DNA of 64,000 nucleotides, from assembly GCF_905147045.1 (NCBI RefSeq), contig NC_065906.1, positions 10,354,001-10,418,000 on the forward strand, read 5' to 3'. Each line of letters opens with the position of its first letter. The stretch's first letter is position 1. Shown piece after piece: positions 42,426 to 52,815 of this stretch. Below the pieces are notes generated by a model. The model did not search any database. It had not been told where the DNA came from and worked only from the letters and a program-made list of their open reading frames with translations. Both the position numbers and the translations under genes were made by a program. This DNA comes from Nymphalis io. Taxonomy: Eukaryota > Arthropoda > Insecta > Lepidoptera > Nymphalidae.

Positions 42426-42597
42426 ATGTGGCACCTAATAAGGATATTAAGTGCATATATTTCCTTCAAATCAAACTAACTATGTCATTAACGTAATAAC
42501 TTATTGATTGTTAAAGTAAATAAAACCACTGGTCCGATAAACAAAATACTGTGACCTGAGTTCTAGTTCGTGGTTGCCACGACTTTTTCGGCCTCAG

Positions 42598-42695
42598 CTG
42601 TTATGTTGGTTATTTTGGTTTACCTGTGTATTGCATTATTTCTGATTCGTCGATCGCGCGAGGAAACTGAGCATAGGCCGTTGCTTTCTAAGTGA
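42598..42695 (+). CDS. Candidate terminal exon: membrane span with dileucine tail
   Basis: The acceptor CTTTTTCGGCCTCAG is followed, in phase 1, by VMLVILVYLCIALFLI, then RRSREETEHRPLLSK and TGA. A hydrophobic helix, a basic stop-transfer and an acidic dileucine motif (EHRPLL) resemble the tail of an endosomal or lysosomal type I membrane protein. GC is clearly above the surroundings. No canonical poly-A signal follows, and upstream exons are not established. Confidence 0.35.
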
Positions 42696-43079
42696 TCTGT
42701 TTGCTTTTATGATATATAAAAAGAATAAGTATAACTTAAAGCATAATATTATCACCGTAAGCAGTAATTGAACTAATGAATCTTGTATAACTCAACAGTA
42801 TAGATGTTATAATGATGTGAATGTTACCAGTTCGAAACGAACCATTTGGGCTTTTATACGTGCACGCTACTGCTGAAGAGAGATTTATTTGGAAACGGAG
42901 GAAATGGATTCTTACGTACTTCAAACATAAGCTTTATTTAACGGTACTACTAGTAAGAAACAAGGAAAAAATATGTAATTCCAAAAATCTCAAAAAAAAA
43001 TGTCACATCTTCAAAACGATAGAATCTATGGTCGTCGGGCTTATGCATGGCTGTAAAATTTAACGGTTCACAATAAAGT

Positions 43080-43265
43080 GCTGAAACTAAGTCCGTAGCA
43101 CATAACTCGCGACACATGTGCTCATGGCCATAAGGTTATGGCCTGTTATTGAGACTGTTTTTATTATTGCCGAATAAGCGGGACCGATTTGCGATCGGCC
43201 TTCGCACGTAAACCCGCTTTGATGTTCGATGGCCGCTATAAATTCATATCGAGGTATATAAGCGT
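43080..43265. promoter_or_regulatory. GC-richer island with inverted repeats, possible regulatory DNA
   Basis: It contains the palindrome GGCCATAAGGTTATGGCC, a nested pair AAGCGGG...CCCGCTT enclosing CCGATTTGCGATCGG, and a TATA-like TATATAAG shortly after (about 43256). No open frame explains it. Confidence 0.3.
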
Positions 43266-43376
43266 AGATTGAGTTATTTTGATTATCAATGAAGATATTG
43301 ATTATATCATTGAATATAGAGGCCTAGCAGAATATCTAGTATATAACGGGTTAGTTGTTCGACATTGAAATAAAAC

Positions 43377-43650
43377 TTTTTTTATAGTAAAGGAAGGTGG
43401 ACGAACAAATGGGCCACCTGATGGTTAGTGGTCACCAACGCCCATAGAGATTGGCATTGCAAAAAATGGTAACCATCATATACATCGTCAATGCGACACT
43501 AACCTTGGGAACTAAGTTGTTATGTCTCTTGTTCCTGTAACTACACTGTCTCACTCACCCTTCAAACCGGAACACAACAATACCAAGTACTGTTTTGCGG
43601 TAGAATATCGGATGAGTGGGTGGTACCTACCCAAACGAGCTTACACAAAT
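43377..43650 (-). repeat. Family-B repeat, near full length
   Basis: Poly-T, ATAGTAAAGGAAGGTGGACG, GGGCCACCTGATGGTTAGTG, to CCCAAACGAGCTTACACAAA. Confidence 0.88.
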
Positions 43651-44172
43651 CGGAAATCCAAGAAATAAAGCTATACGGAGCGTTACTGCTTAACGATACA
43701 TCAAAATAGTATATCACCATTAATTTTTTTACATATACATTCAATACATTAGTCGGTTGTCAACATTTCAAGGCTGAGTAATTGAGTTTACAAAATAGCA
43801 CTGCACATTAGAATCAGGATGTTAGTCAGCATTAACTATTTCTTTTAATAAATTCAACACATCGTAATGAAAATATCTCCGTCCTATCCTTAATTGGGAT
43901 ATAAACAAACAGACGTACAAGTAATGTGTGGTTTACGAGGCAATTTGTTGTGTCAACGTCACGTTTGTTTATTCCTTACAATTAAGGCGCCCGCGTCAGT
44001 GTTAAATATTTTTATGAATGTTATAATCAAGTGATCTCTAATTATGAATCTATGTTTGTGAATGTTTGTAGAAATACTTAGATCAATATTTAAAAAAGTC
44101 TTCGAATTTTGATTTTATGTCTAAGACAGCTGTAAAATATTTTTTATTAGTATTATATTTCTTTTTTTCCAG

Positions 44173-44432
44173 CCTGCTGTGCTCAGCTTGTGGTTAGGCG
44201 GAGCTCTCCATTCCTCGCTAGTGGGTACGACAGCGCGAGACCATCTCGGCTGCCGTCCTCCTCAGGGCCGTCTGAAACAGGACACATGAGGCCCCCACCA
44301 CGGCCCCAGGCTCACGCCCTATTCTCCAAAACAACCGTGACTGGTCACGGTTTCCGACGACGCGTTTGTACGTGTACCGTTCTTCGCAGAGACGGTCGCG
44401 CCACATCACAATTAATCGATTATAGAAAATAG
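44173..44432 (+). CDS. Candidate terminal exon in a GC-rich island, unrecognised
   Basis: A strong pyrimidine tract and acceptor (ATTTCTTTTTTTCCAG) precede an open frame of 86 codons ending TAG: CCAQLVVRRSSPFLASGYDS, ARPSRLPSSSGPSETGHMRP, HALFSKTTVTGHGFRRRVCT, then LRRDGRATSQLIDYRK. The block is far more GC-rich than its surroundings. It includes the palindrome ACCGTGACTGGTCACGGT (44334-44351). It could instead be a structured noncoding RNA or a repeat. Confidence 0.35.
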
Positions 44433-44810
44433 AGCGTTATTGATTAAAACTATGCTTATATAATTATATAGATGCAGAAAATAATATACTAGACCCACGT
44501 GACGGACATATCAATCAATGGTCAGTTATAATATTGAAAAAAAAAGTATTTTTTAATTTCATTTAAGAATAAATTCTAAGAAATATTTTTGTCATATAAA
44601 CTGAATGGAAAATATATAATCACAAACACATCCACTCGTTTTAATTAATCCTAATGTTAACAAATCGAATACATAATATTATAAGATGAATAGCTAAATA
44701 TTTTATGAAACTACCCGCGTCGGTCTAGTATGTGTGTATGATTTTGAGCAGAACGGACGTACTTTTGTTGTCTACCCTATAGAATAAAATCGTTAGTTTA
44801 GTTGTGTAAA

Positions 44811-44887
44811 ATTAAATTAGTTTTAGATTATTGTTAATAAATTAAATTAGTTTTAGATTATTGTTAATAATTTAAAACTAATTTAAT
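44811..44887. repeat. 30-bp tandem duplication plus inverted partial copy
   Basis: ATTAAATTAGTTTTAGATTA... (30 bp) occurs exactly twice (44811-44840, 44841-44870), followed by TTTAAAACTAATTTAAT, the reverse complement of its start. It directly abuts the 5' end of the LINE copy. Confidence 0.85.
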
Positions 44888-44890
44888 TTT

Positions 44891-46860
44891 AATAAAATTC
44901 CAAGTCCTGTAGAAAGGCATACACGAGAGCGGATGCACAGCGCATTGTACAGATTGGTCATGACCTTGTTTCGCATCCTAGGGGCTCCCGTAGCTTCTGG
45001 CGTCTGACCAAGTCTGTGCAAAACAATTTCTGCCAACCTTCGCTGCCACCGCTCAGAAATCCGGGCGGATCGCTAGCTCACAGTCCGCAAGAGCAAGCTG
45101 ATCTCCTGGCTAAACTCTTTGCCGACAATTCCGTCATCGATGATTGTAGTGCACTGCCACCTACAATACCTGCATGTGGCCATACGATGCCTGACATTAA
45201 AATCAGGCAACGTGATGTGCGTGCGGAGCTGCAATCACTTGATGTACGGAAAGCTAGCGGTCCCGATGGAATACCAGCCATAGTGCTGAAGAAGTGCGCA
45301 GCGGAGCTGTCTCCTGTGTTAACGCGCCTGTTCCAACTTTCTCTCTCTTCGGGAAGTGTGCCGGAGGCTTGGAGAAGAGCTAATGTGCAAGCGGTTCCCA
45401 AAAAAGAGGATCGGTCTGACCCGGCAAATTATCGGCCAATAGCTATCACCTCAGTACTTTGTAAGGTGATGGAACGGATTTTAAACAACCAACTGATCCA
45501 TTACCTAGAAGATCACTGTCTGATTAATGATCGTCAGTACGGGTTTCAACCAAAACGGTCCACAGGTGATCTTCTAGCGTACGTAACGCACCTCTGGGGT
45601 GAAGCTATCGACAAGCATGGAGAATCGTTGGCTGTCAGCCTCGATATCTCCAAGGCTTTCGACAGAGTCTGGCACAGAAGTCTTCTCTCCAAGCTACCGG
45701 CATATGGTCTGCCTGCTCAGCTATGCACCTGGATTGCCAGCTTCCTACACAAGCGTAGCCTTCGTGTTTTAGTAGATGGTTGCGCTTCACAATTCTATGT
45801 AGTGAATGCTGGGGTCCCCCAGGGATCTGTGCTATCTCTCACACTCTTTCTTTTGCATATCAATGATATGCTCTCCCTTGGGAACATACATTGCTATGCA
45901 GATGATAGTACAGTGCATGGTGGATACCACGGACGCGCAGTGGCTGGGCGGGCGGAAACTGAGGAGAGGCGGGAGAATCTTGTCATTGAACTCGATAGGA
46001 CGTTAGAGCTCATCGCCAAATGGGGCTCTGAAAATCTTGTTGAGTTTAATGCCAAGAAAACACAGGTATGCGCTCTCACGGCGAAAAAGTCAACATTTTC
46101 CCCTCTTCCCTCCCTCTGTGGTACTTCGCTGATGATGCAAAGCAAAATCGCCATGCTGGGGATTGACGTTCGCTGCGACCTTAGTCCAAGAGATTACATC
46201 GAGGCTGTTATAAAAACAGCTTCACGGAAACTCGGAGTTCTGAACAAGGTGCGGCGCTTTTTCACGCCTCAACAACTGTGCCTGCTGTACAAAACACAGG
46301 TACGGTCTTGCGTGGAATATTGCTCGCACCTTTGGGATGGCTCCGCTAAGTACCTACTTGAGGCCTTGGACCGGTTGCAGCGACGTGCCGTACGCATTAT
46401 TGGCGACGTAAAGGTCACAAACACCCTTGAACCTTTACAATTGCGTCGTGAGATAGCAGCACTGAGCGCTTTCTATCGACTGTATCACGGCGAGTGCTCT
46501 GAGGAATTATTCTCTCTAATTCCTGCTTCCCCCTTCCTTCTTAAGTCCACGCGAGCTGGTTCTCGATGTCACCGCCTAACTGTAACATCAATTCCATCGC
46601 GAACAAAGAAATTTGGCAACTCCTTTCTTTGTCGCACTTCCAAAAAATGGAATTCCTTACCAGCTCACGTGTTCCCCTCCTCTTACAACCCGGGTTCCTT
46701 CAAACGAGGCGTGAAGAGGCATCTTGCGGGCCGGCAAGGCGAAGGCGGCTAGTGCAGAACGTTTTTCCCGTCTGTACTGGCCGTCGTCGCGTTTGGACTC
46801 TACTACCACTTACCATCAGGTGGAGTAGAGTCATTTGCCCTCCCGGCGAATATAAAAAAA
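44891..46860 (+). mobile_element. Jockey/CR1-like LINE, 5'-truncated young copy
   Basis: It begins abruptly at AATAAAATTCCAAGTCCTG, inside the linker between endonuclease and reverse transcriptase of the 18.9-kb copy, and runs to the same 3' hairpin (ACCACTTACCATCAGGTGG) and poly-A. 5' truncation with an intact 3' end is normal for target-primed insertion. Confidence 0.92.
44896..46752 (+). CDS. Reverse transcriptase ORF of the LINE, open but N-terminally truncated
   Basis: RNA-directed DNA polymerase. About 618 codons stay open from the truncation point; GTG at 45016 is the first start-like codon, but natural translation would begin in the missing endonuclease region. Motifs: KASGPDGIPA, ANYRPIAITSVLCKVMERIL, SLDISKAFDRVWH, NAGVPQGSVLS, CYADDST (catalytic pair at 45895-45906), then a C-terminal domain with RRFFTPQQLCLLYKTQVRSC and HLAGRQGEGG. 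The Trp that is a stop in the older copy is intact. It cannot be autonomous because the endonuclease is absent. Confidence 0.92.
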   Translation, partial: NSKSCRKAYTRADAQRIVQIGHDLVSHPRGSRSFWRLTKSVQNNFCQPSLPPLRNPGGSLAHSPQEQADLLAKLFADNSVIDDCSALPPTIPACGHTMPDIKIRQRDVRAELQSLDVRKASGPDGIPAIVLKKCAAELSPVLTRLFQLSLSSGSVPEAWRRANVQAVPKKEDRSDPANYRPIAITSVLCKVMERILNNQLIHYLEDHCLINDRQYGFQPKRSTGDLLAYVTHLWGEAIDKHGESLAVSLDISKAFDRVWHRSLLSKLPAYGLPAQLCTWIASFLHKRSLRVLVDGCASQFYVVNAGVPQGSVLSLTLFLLHINDMLSLGNIHCYADDSTVHGGYHGRAVAGRAETEERRENLVIELDRTLELIAKWGSENLVEFNAKKTQVCALTAKKSTFSPLPSLCGTSLMMQSKIAMLGIDVRCDLSPRDYIEAVIKTASRKLGVLNKVRRFFTPQQLCLLYKTQVRSCVEYCSHLWDGSAKYLLEALDRLQRRAVRIIGDVKVTNTLEPLQLRREIAALSAFYRLYHGECSEELFSLIPASPFLLKSTRAGSRCHRLTVTSIPSRTKKFGNSFLCRTSKKWNSLPAHVFPSSYNPGSFKRGVKRHLAGRQGEGG

Positions 46861-46869
46861 AAATCCTTT

Positions 46870-48170
46870 TTTTAACTTATCCTGCTTCTTTTTCCAAAAA
46901 AATATTTTAATTTGCTTACAAATATATTTAACAAGAGTAGTGACCAAATTTCCTTTACCTGGAACTAACCATGCGAGTTCCCTTTCGTTAAACTTTGCCA
47001 ATAAATTCTCTGGCACCACTCGTGTGTAATTGGTCTTACAATTAAATGTAACCTTACTAAAACTGTAGCATCTATGATTAATAATTTTGTGAAGGTCTTA
47101 GCTGTCATTAAATAGAATAAGCTTATACCTTTTGTAATGTTGTAACCATAAAACTTGTTAATTGTGAGGACATATTTGTTTGAATTTGTAGGAATAATTA
47201 AACTATATTCTGGATATATTATTTATTTTTCAATATGTAGTATCTCATAATCTAGACACGTGGTAGCGTGACAAGCCAAGTTCAAGCCAACAGAACTGGT
47301 GAACAGCACAGTGTGTAATATTATACGAATCATATGGAGCCACTTTTGACCCCCTCATATTTTAAAAACTATTTCACATAAATATTTCAAATTTGGCTCA
47401 TATATACTTGCGAAATACATATGTGCTCCAAATTTTATAAACACACCTCAAAATTTCAAAAAAAAATTGAGCACAATCATCCCATATGGTTAGCATACCA
47501 AAATATCGTTTTAGTATATTATATATCCAGAACAAGTGCCCATATCTACTAATGTTCAATTCAATTGAAATAACGATGTTTGTATTTATTATATTATTTT
47601 AACAAAATTTGAATCAATATTTCTATAATGATAAGGTCAAAGAACAGGTATGATCTTGACTGAATTCATTTCCTAAGATCTTTTGTTAAAATGCAGAGTT
47701 GATTTAGTTGAGCCATCTAGGGAATTTCTTTATTTATTCATTAAATCCAATTGCACACAATATACAAAATTAAAACAGGTAAACTTTACAGTATGCAAAG
47801 GCCTTATCATTTACAATGATCACTTTCAGGCAACCGCTATTAAGGATTAAGGTTACACAATGATAGCGTCTGTGCACTTACAATTAAATTAAGTAAGATA
47901 TAACTTAAAATATTTATTTTTGCACTTTACATATATTTTACAATTTCCTTGTAACAGAATACAGTCCCAACATTAATACTTTTTTTATTTTAAAAAGAAT
48001 AATAGCTATGCCTCTAATAAACGGCCTTCAATTAAGCGTAAATCTTGTAGTAAGACGACAATAGCCCTAAGTGTCAGGAATGAATCTGTGTATTTTATAT
48101 AACAAGTTGAAACGAAATAGTAGCATACTTAGCTCCAATATGTTTTTTCCTATAAATCAAGTAACTTTTT
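46870..48170. other. AT-rich DNA; retroelement 3'-end fragment near 47725-47830
   Basis: The segment with TTTATTTATTCATTAAATCC and CAGTATGCAAAGGCC reads on the minus strand like the AT-rich 3' end of a LINE. The block 47250-47520 looks like an unclassified dispersed repeat. No gene seen. Confidence 0.4.
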
Positions 48171-48176
48171 ATTCAG

Positions 48177-48286
48177 CACGTGTCCACTCATTACACCCTC
48201 AGTTACCAATGAAATATCTGCGGTCGAACCACGCATACGAGCTTCGCTTCACAATGCAGTCGGTGTTAAGGCTGCTTGTCGATCGT
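48177..48286 (+). CDS. Isolated 110-bp exon-like segment, unrecognised
   Basis: Acceptor GTAACTTTTTATTCAG and donor GTAAGT bound a segment with about 50% GC inside AT-rich DNA. Two plus frames are open: RVHSLHPQLPMKYLRSNHAY... and TCPLITPSVTNEISAVEPRI.... The true frame and partners are unknown; it may also be a 5' UTR exon. Confidence 0.35.
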
Positions 48287-48345
48287 GTAAGTTAAAATAT
48301 GATTTTATATATTGAGAGAAATGACCTCCAATTTATATGCATATA

Positions 48346-48376
48346 CTATATGGAATATCAAACATATTCCATATAG
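48346..48376. repeat. 12-bp perfect inverted repeat, 7-nt loop
   Basis: CTATATGGAATA (48346-48357) and TATTCCATATAG (48365-48376), about 60 bp after the exon-like segment. Confidence 0.8.
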
Positions 48377-48379
48377 AAT

Positions 48380-49630
48380 ATATATATTGTATGCTAATAA
48401 ATATATTGTATGCTAGTGAATCTATTGGACATGTTTTTCTTTAATTTAAGAATGAAATCAGACGAGTGAATAACATTGGTAATTTTTGGTCATATTGGTA
48501 TTGTAACGTTAACCATTTCTTACAGAATACATCTGTGTAATATAAGTCGCTGTAAGTCCTGATTATTTATTGATGTTTAGCGGTGAATAGGTGAAGCCTG
48601 TCCGGGATTTTTACACAACCTTACTACCAGTTATCTGCGTGACTGTGTAGTCGGAGGTAGTATTATTGTAGATATAGAATTAACTTAACAAAAAAGAAGG
48701 AAAGTGAAGTTATTTAAGCATTTAATTAATTTTTTTTTAATTTCATTTAACCGGAAGGCGTTGTTACGTTGTAAAATTGAGGGATAGTAGACACTGTCGT
48801 GATGGTAAAAAACGAAAAATACGTAACTTAAAAGTCAAACAACTTTATTTAATGATAGATTTGTTTTTACTTAGTGACTGACAAAAAATCTACTACCAGT
48901 TCGGAAATCACCTAAGAAGAAATGACTGAAGAAACTTAGTGTTTTTTTTTCTATTTTTAACAATTTATATTTGCAACGGCCTTGACCGATCATTATATTC
49001 CTAAGATGTGTTGTGCGACTTCAAGTTTATTTTTTAACAAACAATCGTTCCTTAATGATTGTTTTAAATTTTGCAATCGATAATTTTTCAACGTTTTGTG
49101 GGATCTTGTAAAAGCGTATACATTATCTAACCAAAGAATTTCTAACCCTGTGTAGTCGGATAACATTTGTAGCTATCCTGGTACTGGTACGCAATATCTA
49201 GAAAAATCATTCATTTTTTTTTTAAATTATACATTACATTATAAAGTATATTGTGTGAAAGCAAATCAATATTTGGAGCAAACTTTTGGAATAACTTTTT
49301 TCCTGAGTTATTTAAAAGTTACTGATGAAGTAGAAAACATAAGTGATTAAAAAATCACTTTACTGATGTGTTTCCTAATGTTAGTTGAACAATCAACCTA
49401 AAGGCGGCAGTTTAAAGGGAAACAATAAGAACGTATTCGTGGCACGAAAGTGCTGAATTCACTCGCAGCTCGATAAATATTTGGACGGGTATATACTGGA
49501 CTTTAGCTTGAATATCATTGTATAAATTCTGGTAAATTATAAAATGTTCACTTAAAATTTTGGATAATAATTTCATGGTTGAATACATTGTTGTTCTAGT
49601 ATTTAGGTTATAAGGTAGATTCTGGGCTCA
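48380..49630. other. AT-rich DNA, nothing recognised
   Basis: No gene, repeat family or strong structure identified. Confidence 0.5.
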
Positions 49631-49633
49631 TAC

Positions 49634-49920
49634 TTTTTTTTATAGAATTAGTATGCTGACGAGCAAATGGGCCACCTGATGGTATGTTGACATCAACGCC
49701 CATAGACAAAGACATTGTAAGAAATGTTAACCATCACTTACCAATGCGTCACCAACCTTGGGAACTAATATGTTATGTCCAGTGTGCCTGTAATTACACT
49801 GGCTCACTCATATTTCAAACCGAAATAGAACAATACCAAGCATTGCTGTTTGCGGTAGGATATCTGATTAGTGGGCGGTACTTACTCAGACGAGCTTGCA
49901 CAAAGTCATACCACCAGTGA
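49634..49920 (-). repeat. Family-B repeat, full length, diverged
   Basis: Poly-T, ATAGAATTAGTATGCTGACG, GGGCCACCTGATGGTATG, to AGTCATACCACCAGTGA. Confidence 0.88.
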
Positions 49921-49959
49921 ATATATGATATGATCGGCTCAAACAAAGCTATTAAATTT

Positions 49960-50115
49960 TTCAGTCAAGAAATTTTCAGTAGCTGTGCAAGTTTTCCAGA
50001 AAGCACGTCGTTTGTCCTGCGTCTAAATTATTTCCTTCGTGTCGATGTTCTTCCACCGGATTATGAGAGAACTTGATCAATTTATCTTACGTAGTTGGCT
50101 ATTCTCCGTGGAAAA
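49960..50115 (+). repeat. Family-C SINE fragment
   Basis: AAGAAATTTTCAGTAGC, AGAAAGCACGTCG and ACCGGATTATGAGAG match the body of the C family; head and tail are missing. Confidence 0.6.
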
Positions 50116-50528
50116 TGGTGTCCGCATCTAATGATGAATTTTTTTTATCGTAGAAATGGAAAAAATGTAGGATTTCAAAAGGAATAATAATATCTATACC
50201 ATTTGATTTATGACGACACTTCCGTCTGGTTGACCATGTTCCAATTTCCACCTTATGATAATTTTATTCAGCATGTCGAAATTAAAAACAAAATTAATTA
50301 AGAGCGGTAAAATTATGCATATATTAATATTAAAATTTATATCTGTATTGTCTGCTTACGTACCTGCATTGTACCATAAACCAGATCCTAGCCTACCTTT
50401 ATGTCAAATTTCATTACCATTAGTTTAGTAGTTTAGTTGTAATGAGATGACATACAGACAGAGTCACTTTCACATTAACAGTATTAATTAAGATCATCTT
50501 TTTAAGTGATATTTAGATATCCATACAG

Positions 50529-50605
50529 TACAGTAACAGCCTCTTAATGTCCCACTGCTGGACTAAGGCTACCTCTCCCTTTTGAGGAGAAGGTTTGGAG
50601 CTGAT
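50529..50605 (-). repeat. Family-A SINE 3'-end fragment (reverse)
   Basis: CAGTAACAGCCTCTTAATGT, CCCACTGCTGG and GAGGAGAAGGTTTGGAGC: only the terminal 75 bp is present. Confidence 0.8.
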
Positions 50606-50934
50606 ATGGATATTCATGTATCTTTATTAAAACCATGAATATTTTTATTGCATTTATGTCAAGAGTAGTGAATTCAAATTAAAATATATATAAATCAAGA
50701 GGTTCCATATCGAGCGGAGATAAAAATGTTGCCAAATGTACAAATGTGACGCATTGCCAATTTATAGTCAGTAAAAAATGTATAAAAAGCTAATATTTTA
50801 TGGACACTGAATGTCCTCGTAAGCATATATTTTTTATTATTATTTTTAGAAAGGACAACACTGAATGAATGAAACCATGAGACTTGACTTGAAAAGTAAA
50901 AGTAAGTAAAGAAAAAGTAAGTGCATATATCCTT

Positions 50935-50985
50935 TGTATCTTTAATTACACTGGCTCATTCACCCTTCAAACTGAAACCAATAAA
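50935..50985 (-). repeat. Family-B fragment
   Basis: TTACACTGGCTCATTCACCC and TTCAAACTGAAAC match the centre of the B family. Confidence 0.65.
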
Positions 50986-50989
50986 AAAA

Positions 50990-52560
50990 TATTATATTTG
51001 TTGGTAAATGATTCCATGGAAATATCAATTCGACACTTATTATTATTCTTAACTTAGGCACTTCCAAACTTGTGGATACTGAAAACTTTACAACAGAAAT
51101 ACCTTTTTATTGGCCCACCTTGGTAATAAGACTTACGGCCTTATTATCTGCAGCCTTATTATCTTATAAGGTATCAAGCTTTTACGCCCTTGAGGCATTT
51201 AATCCTATACATACTAGTATATAAAAGGAGTTATTTATGTTATAATTTCAACACTAGGCCTACCTATTGAAACACATCTAAATTCATCAAAAATTAAACC
51301 TATTCTCTGCAAAATGCGAATTACGGCTCCTATTACACACAGCGCACATACTTCGTCTCTGTAAAACATAAATATACTAACATTATTTTAGGTCTTAAGA
51401 GTTCATATATAAGGAATCTAATCGCTTGGATTAAGTTTTATTTAGAAAAAAATGCTCAATGGGAGGCGTAAGACTGGAAAATAGCCTTCGATATCCCTTC
51501 CTTTACGTCTGATTCGCCATGGGCGTCGATTGGACGTATGGATGCGAATTTCATTCTTATTGACTACACAAGGGAGTAATTTGGCGTAAAATGGACTTTA
51601 CGTTTCTTTTATCGTTGTATAATAGGAAAATGGCTTAAACGACTTGGTTGAATGATAGAAAACAGTTATAGAAAGTTATTGATTTCATTGTACGATTTAT
51701 TGTACAGATAAATTTAGTGTATATAATGTCCCATACGATTACTAAATTAACGGTTGACTTATAAATAATAATTAAATTAAGTCTATTTTAATATATTACA
51801 CTCTGTTTTAACCGTGATGTATTTTTTATTTTGCACAAAGGAAACACTTATTTTGAAAAACCACTTATATTTTATTTATCTTAATTTTTCAAAGCTAAAA
51901 TAATTCTTTTTTATATATCAAGTGATCACCATCGCCCAAACACAATGGAATTGTAAAAATAAAGAAAATTTCGCACAACAACGATGCTAAAAAATAAATG
52001 TAAGGAAAAGTCTACTGAAAAAATTTCAGTTGACGGAATCAATCGAATTTGCATAGTATAGTTTTTTCATAATGAAAAATAATTTAAAATAAGAATGAAA
52101 ATGTCTTGAAAGCTTTAATATACAAAAATCACAAAGAGTAATTTGTGTACATTAAAATAATATCCAACACGCCTTTTTAGTGTAATCGTATGTCGGTGTC
52201 ACTCAATTTCATGTATTAGTTATTTAAAATTTCTGAAAAAAAAAATCAAGTTACTTAGCAGCAGTTTTGTTCTCGATAATATGAGAATAATAAAATGTAT
52301 TAATAACTCGAACCTTCTGACACGTAAGATTCAGATTTTGTGTTTTGTTTTGGGAATATAATTCTTACTAAAATTATAAATGCGAAAATGACTTTGTTTG
52401 TTTGTTTGCTTATTAATTTGTCAGTATCTTTATTACTCTTTTACGTCTTTACTACTGAACCGATAATCATGAAATTTTGCATACACATTGTCAGGAGTAT
52501 AGAAAAGGACATAGGTTACATAACATCGGTATGAAACTTGTATCTTATATTGTGAACGAC
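50990..52560. other. AT-rich DNA with dispersed repeat remnants
   Basis: The segment 52360-52540 (AATTATAAATGCGAAAATGA, TACTACTGAACCGATAATCA) belongs to a widely dispersed insect repeat type; the reading frame over it is not a gene. Around 51455-51560 a GC-richer block reads FDIPSFTSDSPWASIGRMDA but has stops and no splice context. Confidence 0.45.
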
Positions 52561-52561
52561 T

Positions 52562-52815
52562 GCCACGTCGGTCTAGTAGCTAGATTCCGATAGATAGTGG
52601 CTGCAGATCCCGAAGTCCTGGGTTCTACCTCAGTTCGGGCCAATAAGGAGATTTAATTTTTCTGTCAGACAATGGTAACTTAGTTTCTCTGTAGCAGCCC
52701 AAAGTCCGGAAGTTGGAAGTGAGTACACTCCCGTGCCACGAAAGCAAGTAAAATAGCAGGAGTGAGGGAATAGAGAGTGCACTTATCTTGCGCATCAGGG
52801 TGGCATAATTAAGAA
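52562..52815 (+). repeat. Family-C SINE, diverged
   Basis: TGCCACGTCGGTCTAGTAGC head, CCTGGGTTCTACCTC box B, then AGCCCAAAGTCCGGAAGTTG and GAGTGCACTTATC. Confidence 0.82.

Noticed and set aside
42821..43063. 80-codon plus ORF after the membrane-tail exon
   Set aside because: Starts with ATG but is Lys-rich, low in complexity at the end and has no supporting signals; the opposite strand is equally open.
52340..52534. 65-codon ORF with hydrophobic stretches
   Set aside because: The sequence (TACTACTGAACCGATAATCA etc.) belongs to a dispersed insect repeat; the frame is incidental.
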